From Trileptium ribeirensis (lineage: Eukaryota > Nematoda > Enoplea > Enoplida > Thoracostomopsidae), in assembly GCA_030248225.1 (NCBI GenBank), contig JASANE010028858.1:1-64000 (forward strand): a DNA stretch of 64,000 nucleotides, read 5' to 3'. Both the position numbers and the translations under genes were made by a program. Positions 13,268 to 23,330 of the stretch are shown here, one piece after another. How positions within the stretch are numbered: the stretch's first letter is position 1; each line of letters begins with the position of its first letter. The notes beneath the pieces are model-generated. The model ran no database searches and was not told the origin of the DNA. It saw only the letters and a program-made list of their open reading frames with translations.

Positions 13268-15103
13268 ATAAATATGCCACCCAAGGACACTTATATTATT
13301 AATATTTGAATCAAATGAAACAAACCTTTCCAATGTCATCGAAAATACCACTAGAATTTATCTGATTTTGAGATAAAATGAAACTATATTCACTAGAGGA
13401 GATGATATTGGTATTACAAAATGTCCAGAGTTTATATACCATGTTACAATTTTAACTAAATCGTAGTACTAATTCCATGTTAAAGTGCAACCGTTACTGA
13501 AGTGTTTTGGCTTCATTCCCAACCCACCTAGCCAATCCAACCAAGCTTTAACGCTCGCATTAATATGTGTATAATGCAGCGGTTATCAAACGCAAGCCAG
13601 CGCAAGGAATCGAATTCGGGCTGCACCGTTGCAAGCGGCGTGAACAAACAATTTAACTTTTTGGAGCTGTTACTGGGTTCCTTCAGAAACCATGAAAATC
13701 GGGTGGATGACAGCGAACGTGTAAACATACATCATAGGACAAATTTCGGTTAATGCAGCAGCTCACATTGTGAGCTGGTGTCATTTGACACCTGTGGGCC
13801 CTAACGAACGAATATATACAATTTTTAAAAATCTGTATCTGGCGTAGGCTAAATGTGTAGTAGCAAGACAAACTTTAGCATCTGACTAAACCACTAAACC
13901 ACCAGACTGACAACGAACACGATTGTCAAGGAAAATTTCTGTCCACCAAGGCTGAATCTTTCCTAATATGCCTCGGGCCTAATTTTCTATGTAGAATAAC
14001 ATTGCAAAATGCTCTCATCACAAAGCTACAATTTTTCTATATGTACAACAACCCTAAGAGGTGTCGCGTTTGAACTATGTGCCAAGGTTTCATTCCTATA
14101 ATAGGAATAATTCCTAAAAGAAAGTTTTCAATTTTTACTAACCTTTTATATTTGTTATTGTAACAGTATACCAAGATTAATACTGTCTCATATGTACTGA
14201 AACAGGCAGTAACGGCGCCCTATAGATAACTACGGGAGTATTATCTTGTCGGGACATTTATCTCTTTCATCCATGAATTGATGTGTATTTTGTATAACGG
14301 TGAAAGTTATTGCTGTAGCGGTATGAATTGAGTCAGGATAGTTTGACTGTAGGATTCTAAACCGCTAAACTAGTTAAAAATAGTTCGGTTACTTAAGGAA
14401 CCCCGTAGACAGCGGGAATAGTACGTCGTACGACCATTCATTTTAGCACATCGCTTCGCAATTTTGTAAACGTTATTCACGAAAGAGTTAACAAGACAGC
14501 GTTTTCATGCGCTACCTAATGTGTGTTTCATATAATGTTGAACACACTGTTGCTCCAACGCTGAACTGAAGAAGAATACTATGACCTCGTGCATTATTCA
14601 CTAAACTATTTAAGAACTGTTGGTTTCTTATTAAAGCTCGCGAATAACGAAGCACGTGCAAACGTACATTGCGCAACAGTTTCAGCTGCCACATCGCTTC
14701 TCTATAGTGTAAGGCATTACACTAAAAGGTTAAATGGACTAAGGAAACTAAAGCCACTGAATGGTCACCGCATAGACTAGGAATATTAGCTACATTTTAA
14801 ACTGTTCGCCCCAGCTAATAGTTTACTTTCTTTAGCAGTCTTGTCGAATACTTGTCTGCACAACTTGAATCAACGCCTCGCATCTTGACCTACAACATAG
14901 ATATGTAGCACTTTGAACAATTACCGTCTTACTAGTGCAATAGATATTTTAAATTATTCCAAGAACTTGAGATACCGAAATATGGTGTGCTGAATACCAT
15001 TTTGACGTAACGTGTACAATACCAAGTACTTAACATAAAACTACAAAACTATTTGTTGTAAACTATTTCAGTTTTTGAATTATTTCTCTTACTAATTTTG
15101 CAG
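13268..15103. other. Unassigned DNA
   Basis: Nothing recognised. A pyrimidine tract with branch-like CTAAT directly precedes the acceptor at 15103, so the last part is probably intronic or 5'-flanking sequence of the exon that follows. Confidence 0.4.
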
Positions 15104-15238
15104 AAGTTTTGTTTTACTGCAAACTTGTGCAATGAATCGAACTACTGTTATTGTGTTATTGGCATTTGGTATGATAACTATCATGTCAGGTGACGCATTG
15201 CCGTCGTCGGCTATCTTGCAGCCATCGAATTCATATGG
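15104..15238 (+). CDS. Candidate first coding exon of a small secreted protein
   Basis: The exon starts after an acceptor (ACTAATTTTGCAG) and has its ATG at 15132. It encodes a typical signal peptide: MNRTT, then a hydrophobic core of about 13 residues (VIVLLAFGMITIM), then a small-residue region SGDA that would suit cleavage before LPSS. The frame stays open to a donor, GG|GTTAGT, at 15239. That gives 35 codons plus two nucleotides and leaves the intron in phase 2. The combination of acceptor, ATG, signal peptide and donor is unlikely by chance. The mature product is unknown. A short secreted peptide or neuropeptide precursor is plausible, but I do not recognise the family. The continuing exon is not certain; see 32107. 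If no splicing occurred, the frame would stop at 15320. Confidence 0.5.
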
Positions 15239-16380
15239 GTTAGTTTATCCTACACAACTGTATTCCTTAATTGCATATGGAAACTTGGCTAAATTTGTAT
15301 ATATTAAAATACTTTGCTAGACTTTCATACCTGCGGTATTGGAAAATAACATAAAAGCTTTTCGGCTACTAAATTTTCGCATCCAACCAGGAAGATATTT
15401 CTTCTTAACCGTTCAATGCTCGATTGATTTTGTTCATTTAATTCGAAACGGCGCCAGGCATCGATTCCAGGTTGATTATTGCCAACGGCGCTTTTATACC
15501 TCACAAAAAGTCAAAAATATGCGTTTATACGACATATTTGTAGCTCACTGCTTTATAACAGTGTTATCATGGATATATTATGTATTAAGAGACTAAAGAA
15601 TATTGCGAGGTACATTAATAGACATTAGTGTTTCATGCACCAAAAAATTGTCAAAAAATGAACTTCAAAATGAGGAAACACTCATATACAATTCACCGAC
15701 TCATAGGCCCAAACGCGGGGGTGACAGGGGAACTCTCCTCTCCAAAATTTTATAGACCATAGCTAAATGAATTCACATTTTCATATGAAATCAACTATAG
15801 CGCCCCCGAAATAGCACCGGCGCTCCAATGTTAAGGACTGATTTGAGCCGTTGAACCGACTTTTACGGAAAATTTTTGTTTATCGGAAAATTTGAAGTAT
15901 TAAAGGAATACACAAAAGCGTACTCAAAAACCATACACGAGAAAAGAAATTTTTGTAGCTATATAAGTTTTTTCCACATAAATGTTTACAATGATACACA
16001 TGATGAAACACTAAAGTTGTTTACGAATTAATACAAAAACTACTGAGATTATGAGACAGCACTCATGGTACCAAATCCGTCTCATATTACCGTAGACAAA
16101 ATTCATAACTGCGAATTTTAAAATTATCTATTTTGGGTCATGAAAAGGTTATACGGCTAATATATAGTATTGATCTTTAGTACTAAATAATGTTAAGAAA
16201 AATGTTACCACTGCAAATTTTTCATACTAAATGTAAACGAATATTATATATTGTGATGATTCATATAGGTGAAATAAATTAAAACATGATTTTAAAATTT
16301 CTCACGGACAGACAATACCTATTCAATGCTTATTGTTTTAGAGAAATTATCACTTTTAAATATATGTGAATAGTAAATCA
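15239..16380. other. Presumed intron or intergenic DNA
   Basis: AT-rich sequence with no domain. An open frame at 15339-15596 has no recognisable motif and poor composition. If the exon before it is real, this is the start of a large intron into which the gypsy element later inserted. Confidence 0.35.
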
Positions 16381-17158
16381 CCACGACCGATCTATTCGTT
16401 TACCCAATAGTAATATATATATAAGGACATTACTTTTGCAGCGGCGGTCGCTATTTATCTTGCTGACTGGTCTGGTTTAGTCGTATCTGGTTTGATATGT
16501 ATTGCTATTAAATTATCGGACTTTAATTGATGCTTATAAGTTTTAGCTTTCGTTGTCCCCTTTTAGGTCCGGCGCATTCATTAATTCTAATGCTACATTT
16601 TTGTAGGTCGTACTGTTGACTTCCGTAAAATAGAGCGACTATTGTAACTTAGCTACACTGGAAACCTCCGTAAACTAGGACAACTGCTGTAACCCAGCCG
16701 CACTGGCAACTTTCCTAAATCAAAACGACATACTTAGAGCACTGCATCTAAGACTTACATAGGTTCTATAACCACAGTTACCACACAAACACGACTTACA
16801 CTAAACTTATAAAATTGAGTTCTTAGCTGACTACAGTTCTTACTTGATGTCGCGCCCTTTGCTTTAGCTGGATACTACCGCTAGTGCCGGCCCGACGCAC
16901 AAGGGAGCTATCGAAATGAACTCGTTCATACGTAACAGCCTTCGAACGGAACTCTTTCACATATCCGCCATCGAACGGAACTCGTTCTTTCATAATTTTC
17001 TTCGAAGGAAACTCGTTCAAGTTTTACTGTCTCCGAGCAGAACTCGCTCATTTCAACCACAGTGATCATATTTTCTTACCTTCGAACAGTACTCGTTCAC
17101 TTCATTTCACTTCACAGCGCCCCGGCACCTAGCAATTGATAGCAAACAAAAGGGCACA
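16381..17158 (+). promoter_or_regulatory. 5' leader, and possibly LTR, of the gypsy element
   Basis: This non-coding stretch immediately upstream of gag begins with a TATA-like ATATATATATAAGG (about 16413) and contains a repeat array (see the next entry). It is the expected place for the LTR and primer-binding site. I could not match it to a second copy downstream of pol, so the LTR limits are not defined. Confidence 0.35.
16911..17099 (+). repeat. 30-bp periodic array in the retroelement leader
   Basis: Six copies of a roughly 18-bp motif, best form TTCGAACGGAACTCGTTCA, start at 16911, 16941, 16971, 17001, 17031 and 17081. The first five are spaced exactly 30 bp apart. The spacers differ while the motifs are conserved, which looks like selection for a bound sequence rather than a simple tandem duplication. 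Each motif has internal dyad symmetry (GAAC...GTTC). The position between the presumed LTR and gag is where Drosophila gypsy carries its Su(Hw) insulator sites. Any shared function is inference. Confidence 0.75.
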
Positions 17159-18086
17159 ATGCCAATTGATCAGCCGAGTTCTACTGGTGCAACACCTCGA
17201 GATAGCACTGAAAGTATGTTGAGAGCACTTGAGAAACAAAATAATGACATATTACAGCTACTCAAAAGTCAAAAGGAAACCACTGATTTCGTGGCTACAC
17301 TACAAGAACAAGCCATCGATATTGACACAGCAACAACTACACCTTCATATCAAGCGGACTTATCCTTTTATCATGGCAAATTAGGTGAGGATTTCAAACA
17401 ATGGTGCGAGCTTTTCGAACTTATCGCAAATGCAAATAATTGGACTGAGGAGAGAAAACTTAAAATCTTACCCGCCTACTTGCGGAGCACTGCACTTGAA
17501 TACTATAGAGGATTACCAGAACCTACTAAACGAAGTTATCAATCATTAATTAAGGAACTTTGCACTGCACTACAAGCACCAGAGGGTGAGAAATTCAAGC
17601 GAAACGAGCTCTGCGAAGAAAACAACTTCATTCTGAGACTGTCACAGATTTCGGTCAAGCCATTAAGGTTCTCGCACGCGGAGCATGGCCTGAGCTTGAT
17701 GCTAATACCAGAGACTCCTTCGTATGTGACTTGTAGTGATAACTACAGGCGACCATCCCGGGTTACAGATTATAGCAGCATGAATTTTAGGAATAGGTCT
17801 CCGGCAACTGGGAACGTGCGGTGTGATTTTTGTCGTAGGAATCATCATAGTTACACTAGTCCTCATAAACCCGATCGTAACTATAAGAGATATAGCGATT
17901 CCCGAAACTATGGAGACCGCGGTAAGCAAGATTACAATAACACAAACGCGAGACTATCGAGACATAGGTAGGCGAGATTATAGCGGAGCTAGCATGCGAG
18001 ACTATCAGCGCAGGTATATTTCACCGTCGAAAACACCTTCTAGGCAGCGAAGATATGTAAATGCTATTCAAACTACTGAAAACTAA
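17159..18086 (+). pseudogene. gag: gag of the gypsy element, broken
   Basis: Gag forms the particle core and binds RNA. The start at 17159 follows the leader and gives MPIDQ. A coiled-coil-like segment comes first (residues ~20-55, rich in K/Q/E/L). Then comes the Ty3/gypsy capsid-like part, with F-x-x-W-C-E-L-F-E (residue ~80) and an L-P-A-Y-L-R-S-x-A block. From about 17641 the expected continuation (FGQAIKVLARGAWPEL) is in another frame and ends in a stop near 17734. A zinc-knuckle start, CDFCRRNHH, is visible at ~17822, but the last Cys of the CCHC pattern is missing. The tail is rich in Arg, with repeated RDY units, and ends in a third frame at 18086. Lesions are therefore at least two frameshifts plus one lost zinc ligand. 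Confidence 0.85.
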
Positions 18087-19935
18087 AAACTAATCAAACA
18101 CGAAGACTTAGTAAAGTAGCAGAATTACTACTAATACTATATTATCTACTAATCTTAATTACTCGTGACTTAATAACTATCAGGTTGGGCAACGCACAGA
18201 TGTTTGAATATCAGATTTGTGACAACACAAAAACGGGAACGCCATCGCTTTACCGAAAACAGTACACTGTGTACCTCCTACATCAGAGAACGTAGAACGA
18301 CACGAAATAAAACCTTTTGTACCAAGAACTGATCCAATACAAATACCCACTTATAAATGTATTCTTGTCACTCATGCGATTTGCACTAGCACAGGATTTT
18401 TTGGATCTAAAGGTATTGTAATGGATCAAAAACTACTTAGCTCCGTCCCATATGAAGAATGCTATAAAGCAAATATTCTACATCAATTTAATGGCAATAT
18501 TTTGAGTCAGATAACACCAACAACGTGGTCAACTGAACAGCCACTTCAGGTAAAATACAAATGGTGTTGCTATGATTTGCGTAACACTTCATATAATTTA
18601 ATAATACAACCTGGAACTGGTGCTACATTTGACGGAACGCTGCTTTCTAAAGACTTAAGAGACATTGCGAGTTGCAACGCTACTAAATCATTTTGTGTAA
18701 CCGATGAAGCAACATATGTGTGGAACACAGTACTTAACCGTAACTTTTGTAAATACCAATATAAATCTTCACACACAGTTTAAATCGCTGGAAAACATTT
18801 AATAATAGATGATGTTCAGGGAGCCTTTACTTTGACAGAAGCCTTACTCAATGACACAGGCTGTAAGACATCTAACAAAATCTATATCACAGAAGAAAGT
18901 GTTGCAGTCAGCTTTGTTAGTACAAATCTTCCACAATTCTTGTCCCAAAAACAAAATACAATTATAAAACATACTCTATTGTCTAACAAAAATATCGATT
19001 CAATAAATTTTAAACTCAACTATCTCAAAACTAAATTAATGCAAATAGAAACTAAAAAATTTGCGTCAGTGTGGCGTAAACTGTGCCCAAACAGGCAATG
19101 ACTCCTGCACGTTGTTCAACAACCTCTAAAAATTGACCCGACTATAGCACTTAGAACATTCCTGCAACGTGACAATATCTTTTCACAAATTTCCGGAGAG
19201 GCCGTACTTATTTTTCACTGTCTTATGTAAATGTAACTAAAATCTACTGGAACAACAAAATTAATAACACATGTTACGAATACATTCCAGTTGAGTTTAA
19301 CAATCAAATTTGGTACTTATACCAGTAACAAGAGACTTGGCGTCAATGCCAGACTCAGTAACATGTGCACAACTATCACCAAGCATACGCAAAGTTGATA
19401 AAACGAGGATCACGGGTAATAACTTAACTCATCGAATACATGTAACAGAAACAGCATTAGACTTGATTTGGACCCACAAATGGCAACCGTTTACTTTTAA
19501 CACCCCAGAACTAATATCAGTTCGTAAGGCTTCGTACTCTAAATTATATATCAGACAGACACAGCGGATAAGCGAACTCGCATAGCAATAGCGAGAATAT
19601 ATCGTTTAATTAATTATACCGTCTCTTTATCTTGTGATCCTGATATAGTTTACAACGTTCTTCGAGGTGCAGGAGAAGGAGTAGGAAACATAATAGATGG
19701 ATATGGATCTGCTGTTGGTCATGTCATTGGAAGAGTAGCTTCTGGCGTGGCAGGTCTAGTTAGCTAGTTATTAACTAGACCGGTACAAGTTGTCATTAAC
19801 ATTGTTGTCATTGTAGCTTGTATAACGGCTGCACTGGCATTAACTTATTTGCTCTACAACTACAAAATTTGTCACAGTATGTCTCATAGACTTCGACGTT
19901 ACCACAGCAGCAGCAAAAGAAGACTTTTTTGACAA
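18087..19935 (+). pseudogene. env: env-like glycoprotein gene between gag and pol, broken; gB-type fusogen proposed
   Basis: A signal-peptide-like hydrophobic stretch (about 18125-18160) is followed by a Cys-rich ectodomain with many N-glycosylation sequons (NTS, NAT, NDT, NVT, NNT, NYT). Near the C-terminus (about 19660-19765) lies a Gly/Ala/Val-rich segment, then a transmembrane helix (about 19789-19860) and a short basic tail ending about 19930. The order Gly-rich membrane-proximal region, one helix, basic tail matches herpesvirus glycoprotein B and related class III fusogens. That assignment is inference by eye. An envelope would mediate membrane fusion during cell-to-cell transfer. The gene is dead: the frame shifts near 18235, 19087, 19130, 19220, 19310 and 19575, in-frame stops occur at 18781 and 19765, and the original start codon is not evident. 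Pol begins only about 15 nt after its end. Confidence 0.6.
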
Positions 19936-19947
19936 ACTAGTCATGAA

Positions 19948-20844
19948 ATGGATGTGGAGGAAACTTCTCAACTAAAACTGAATCGAAAGCCAAGTCAAAA
20001 TACAGACAATTTTACTCTTGATGAACAAATAGAAATGGATACTTGGCCGCCAAAGCCAATCGGTGGTCTTGAAACAGGTAGTTTCGTAATTCCTGTACCC
20101 TTATTTGGAATGGATACTTGGTCAATTTGGAACACTTGTTCTAGTCATACTATAATATCACACAATACTTTTGCTAAATTAAAAAGACCAAAGACAACAT
20201 TACCGACCGTTCCAGCAAAATCAGGAGAGGATTTAAAATTTCGCGGCACAATTCTGAGACACATAAATATAAGTACTAAGACTTTGGTACATGTGTTCAC
20301 GATAGCAGAAGATTCTTGTTGTCCGTATGATTGTATACTTGGAGTTGGCTTTCAAAGACGACTAGGTAAAGTCACTTTGGATGTTCAAAATTATGAGCTG
20401 CAATTACCAGGTACTAAAGCGAATATCGGAAAAATGGTTAGCCCGAATACTGTAACAGCTGCGGAAACAGTAGTTATACCTCCACAATCTGAAGTGTACT
20501 TACCGCGATACCGTATATATTTAATACAGACTCAAACAGTTATCTTGCTACCTCAGTTTGAAAAGTTGGCTAAACGATCACTTGAAACATGTGCAATTGT
20601 AACATCTGCTAAGGAAGGCTACTTTGATTTTGTTTTAAGCAACGTAAAACCTAATCGAGCCATACTTTTTAAAACCACTCACTTAGCAGATGCATACGAA
20701 CTTCAGACTAATGAACATCTTTCTTTTATCATGACTATGGTGCTACTATCAAAGGCAATCAAAAAATCAGAGAGCATAGAACTACTGATATTCCAGATTT
20801 TAAAACACAAATGGAAAGTACGGTGTCTCGTTGCAGACGGTTGA
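19948..20844 (+). pseudogene. pol: gypsy pol, aspartic protease region, catalytic site lost
   Basis: A retropepsin-like domain lies at residues ~45-150. The family active-site motif D-T/S-G-S-S is seen as WNTCSSHTIIS, so the catalytic Asp is Asn and the Gly is Cys. The second conserved block, YDCILGVGFQRRLGKVTLDV, is well preserved. The start at 19948 (MDVEE) is the first ATG after the env stop. After about 20760 the true pol frame continues one base back, and the open frame here ends at 20844 in shifted sequence. The protease would have processed Gag-Pol. This copy could not have done so. Confidence 0.85.
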
Positions 20845-21743
20845 ATGAGTCTTCTGGAATTTTACCAATAGACTTTCGGGATGTTTTTGCACAGTCTAAT
20901 CATAACTTAGGAAAAACTGATATCGGCAAACAGGATTAATACTGAGGGCAAAAGTCCAGCAGAATCTAGGCCATATAGAATCTCAGAAGCTGAAAACAAA
21001 TAATAGATGAACATGTAGCTAAAATGAAAAAATCTGGAGTTATTGTTCCTTCATGCTCTCCTTGGTTAAGTCCAGTAGTTCTTGTTCCAAAAAAGGACGA
21101 AACTACAAGATTCTGCATACACTGTAGAGCGTTAAATAAGATCACTAAGAAAGGCATCTATCCACTACCTAATTGTAATGACTTATTTGACGTCTTAGGA
21201 AAGGCTAACTTCTTTTGTTCGTTAGATCTAATGAGTGGTTACTAGCAAGTAGCCATGAAAGATGATGACAGAGAAAAGACAGCAGTGGAAAGTCATGCCG
21301 CTTGGACTATGCAATGCACCTGCAATTTACCAGAGACTCATGGAAAACGTCCTTCGAGGCTTGACTAGAAAATTATGTGTATGTTATATTGACGACATAC
21401 TGGTCTTTTCGGAGACGTTTTCGGATCACCTTAAACTTATACAGAAAGTACTTACTCGACTGCGAATGCACAATTTAAAATTGAAAATTACCAAACACGA
21501 TTTTGTTAAACACGGAATATCGTTTCTAGGTCATATTGTAGGCAAAAATGGACTTCAAGTTGACCCTAAAAAGGTCAAAGCCGTGCAATCTTACAGCACA
21601 CCAACGAATACCACAGAACCTATACGTTTTCTAGGCATGACTAACTACTATAGGCGATCCATTCCACGCTATGGTACGATTGCTGAACCATTACATAAGC
21701 TTTTATTTAGACATAAAGTTCATTTGAACAACTTCTTGTGTTG
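20761..21743 (+). pseudogene. pol: gypsy pol, reverse transcriptase
   Basis: This is the RNA-directed DNA polymerase domain, read in pieces. DFRDVFAQSNHNLGKTDI precedes the domain (about 20868-20925). Then SPWLSPVVLVPKKD at 21060-21100, FCIHCRALNKIT, YPLPNCNDLFDVLG and SLDLMSGY (with the SLD metal-binding Asp) run up to a stop at 21243. A short deletion and frameshift follow, then MPLGLCNAPAIYQRLM and the catalytic YIDD box (YIDDILVFS, about 21385-21410). The connection subdomain FLGMTNYYRR follows (about 21630). Stops at about 20937 and 21003 and the loss around 21270-21290 inactivate it. The residues that remain are close to the family consensus. Confidence 0.92.
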
Positions 21744-22375
21744 AAGCTTTTGAACAATTAAAATCATGCTTAACTAAAGCACCTATACTTATTCTTCCCG
21801 ATTTCGCACAAGAATTCTATCTGCATACTGACGCTAGTGGGGCAGGAATACATGCAGTATTAAGCCAAAGACAAGACACTAACTTAAGACCAATCGATTA
21901 CACCAGTCGTGCTTTACAAAAGGTGGAACTCAATTATCCGGTTATTGAAAAAGAAGCACTTGCCATTGTATGGGTAGTTCAATATTTTAGGACTTACTCA
22001 TACTTGAAACCATTCACTGTCATCACAGACCATAGACATCTTAAATCGTTACTAGAGCATCAACATACCTCACTGAGAATAACCCGTTGGGGCTTAAAAT
22101 TCTTAGAGTATGATCTAACTATAGATTACATTCCTGGCAAGCAGAACTGCGTTGCAGATGCATTATATCGCGCACCACTTTGCGCTGCAATTCGGACAAC
22201 TTCGACTTCCATGCAAAATAACTCTAATGCTATAAACCACAACTTATACCTTGCCGCAGAGGAAGATTTAGATTTAAACGAAGTCAAGCAATTACAAATT
22301 GAAGATCGAGAAACTAAATCGTTAATGGAAAGCTTATCAAACAACACTTCTGTCGAAATCACAAAAAAACTATAA
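21728..22375 (+). pseudogene. pol: gypsy pol, RNase H and linker
   Basis: One open stretch of about 215 codons in a frame shifted from the reverse transcriptase. VEAFEQLKSCLTKAPIL leads into LPDFAQEFYLHTDASGAGI, where the first RNase H Asp is in TDASG. The core VIEKEALAIVWVV (catalytic Glu in EKEAL) and VITDHRHLKSLL (catalytic Asp in TDH) follow. It ends with YIPGKQNCVADALYR, the usual end of gypsy RNase H. The linker to integrase is acidic. The domain itself has kept its catalytic residues and is the best preserved part of the element. Confidence 0.92.
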
Positions 22376-22399
22376 ACTCATCAACGGAATATTATATAA

Positions 22400-23300
22400 A
22401 TAGTATAGAGGAAAACTGCTTGTGGTGCCTTCAGTACTACGTCCAGAAATTATACAAATCCACCACGACGACATCTTTGATGGTCACTTATATGTACGTA
22501 AAACTTTAAGCAAAATAACACATTACTATGGCCTATGGTAAATAGCGAGGTCTCTGACTATGTGAAACGATGCATCTCTTGTCAAACTAAAAAGGGCAAA
22601 ACAACTACAAGTAAAGTGCCATTACTACCCCTTGAAGTGACAAAACCGTTTGACAGAATTGCAATAGATTGGTTTGATCCACTTCCAAAAACAAAGCACG
22701 GGAATAAATACATAGTGGTTATCAGCGAATACTTGACTAAATGGGTTGAAGCATATACAACTTCGGATATATCTGCTGAGACTATCCCTAAACTTATAGT
22801 ATAGAACTTCATGTGTGTTCACGGGGCACACCTAAACAACTGTTAAGTGATCGTGAAACGAACTTTCTCAGCGACGTTGTTAAACAAACTTGCATTCTAC
22901 TAAACACACGCAAAGTCAACACAACATCTTTCAACCCAAAGTGTGATGGGCTAGTGGGAAAACTTAATCACAAGATGTCAAACATGCTATCTATGTACAC
23001 TAATGCACAGCAAAATAACAGGGATGTATCACTAATGCATACAGGACTAGCGTTCAGGCATCTACTAACAAAAGCCCCTTTTACTTATTATTCGGACGAG
23101 ATCCTTACTTACTGTCTGACGTCGCACTATTTCCTAACAGTAAATCACTGATAATGAGCATGACTATGCGAGTGAGGTAACTAAAAAATTACATTTGCTT
23201 AGAAAACTGCACTAAAATCTATTGGCACAAACAAAATAAAATTCACACTACGATTGCAATACTAAAGAGTGCAAAGACGGTTAATAACCCTCCGAAGCCA
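22400..23300 (+). pseudogene. pol: gypsy pol, integrase, catalytic Glu lost
   Basis: The N-terminal HHCC zinc domain is readable across a stop: IHHDDIFDGH near 22455-22490, then CISCQTKKG at about 22570. The catalytic core has its first Asp in IAIDWFDPLP (about 22660) and its second Asp in LLSDRETNFLS (about 22845). At the third position the family motif GLVERFN reads GLVGKLN (about 22945), so the catalytic Glu has become Gly. Stops at 22541 and 22802 and a frameshift near 22825 also break it. Sequence past 23151 fits a degraded C-terminal tail. Confidence 0.88.
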
Positions 23301-23330
23301 GAGGTTCGGTCAAACAAAACTCGTGTACGG

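Larger units (their letters stand above)
16381..23330 (+). mobile_element. Decayed Ty3/gypsy (errantivirus-like) element, order gag-env-pol
   Basis: All parts lie on one strand in close succession: leader, gag (17159-18086), env-like gene (18087-19935), protease (19948), reverse transcriptase, RNase H and integrase (to about 23300). Gaps between genes are only tens of bases or less, and decay is similar throughout, so this looks like one element rather than two nested ones. Canonical gypsy/errantivirus elements place env after pol. Every gene is broken by stops or frameshifts and key catalytic residues are lost, so the copy is inactive. No LTR pair was identified. Confidence 0.85.

Noticed and set aside
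17702..17929. Minus-strand ORF inside gag
   Set aside because: A shadow of the gag reading frame. The gag frame has family motifs and this one has none.
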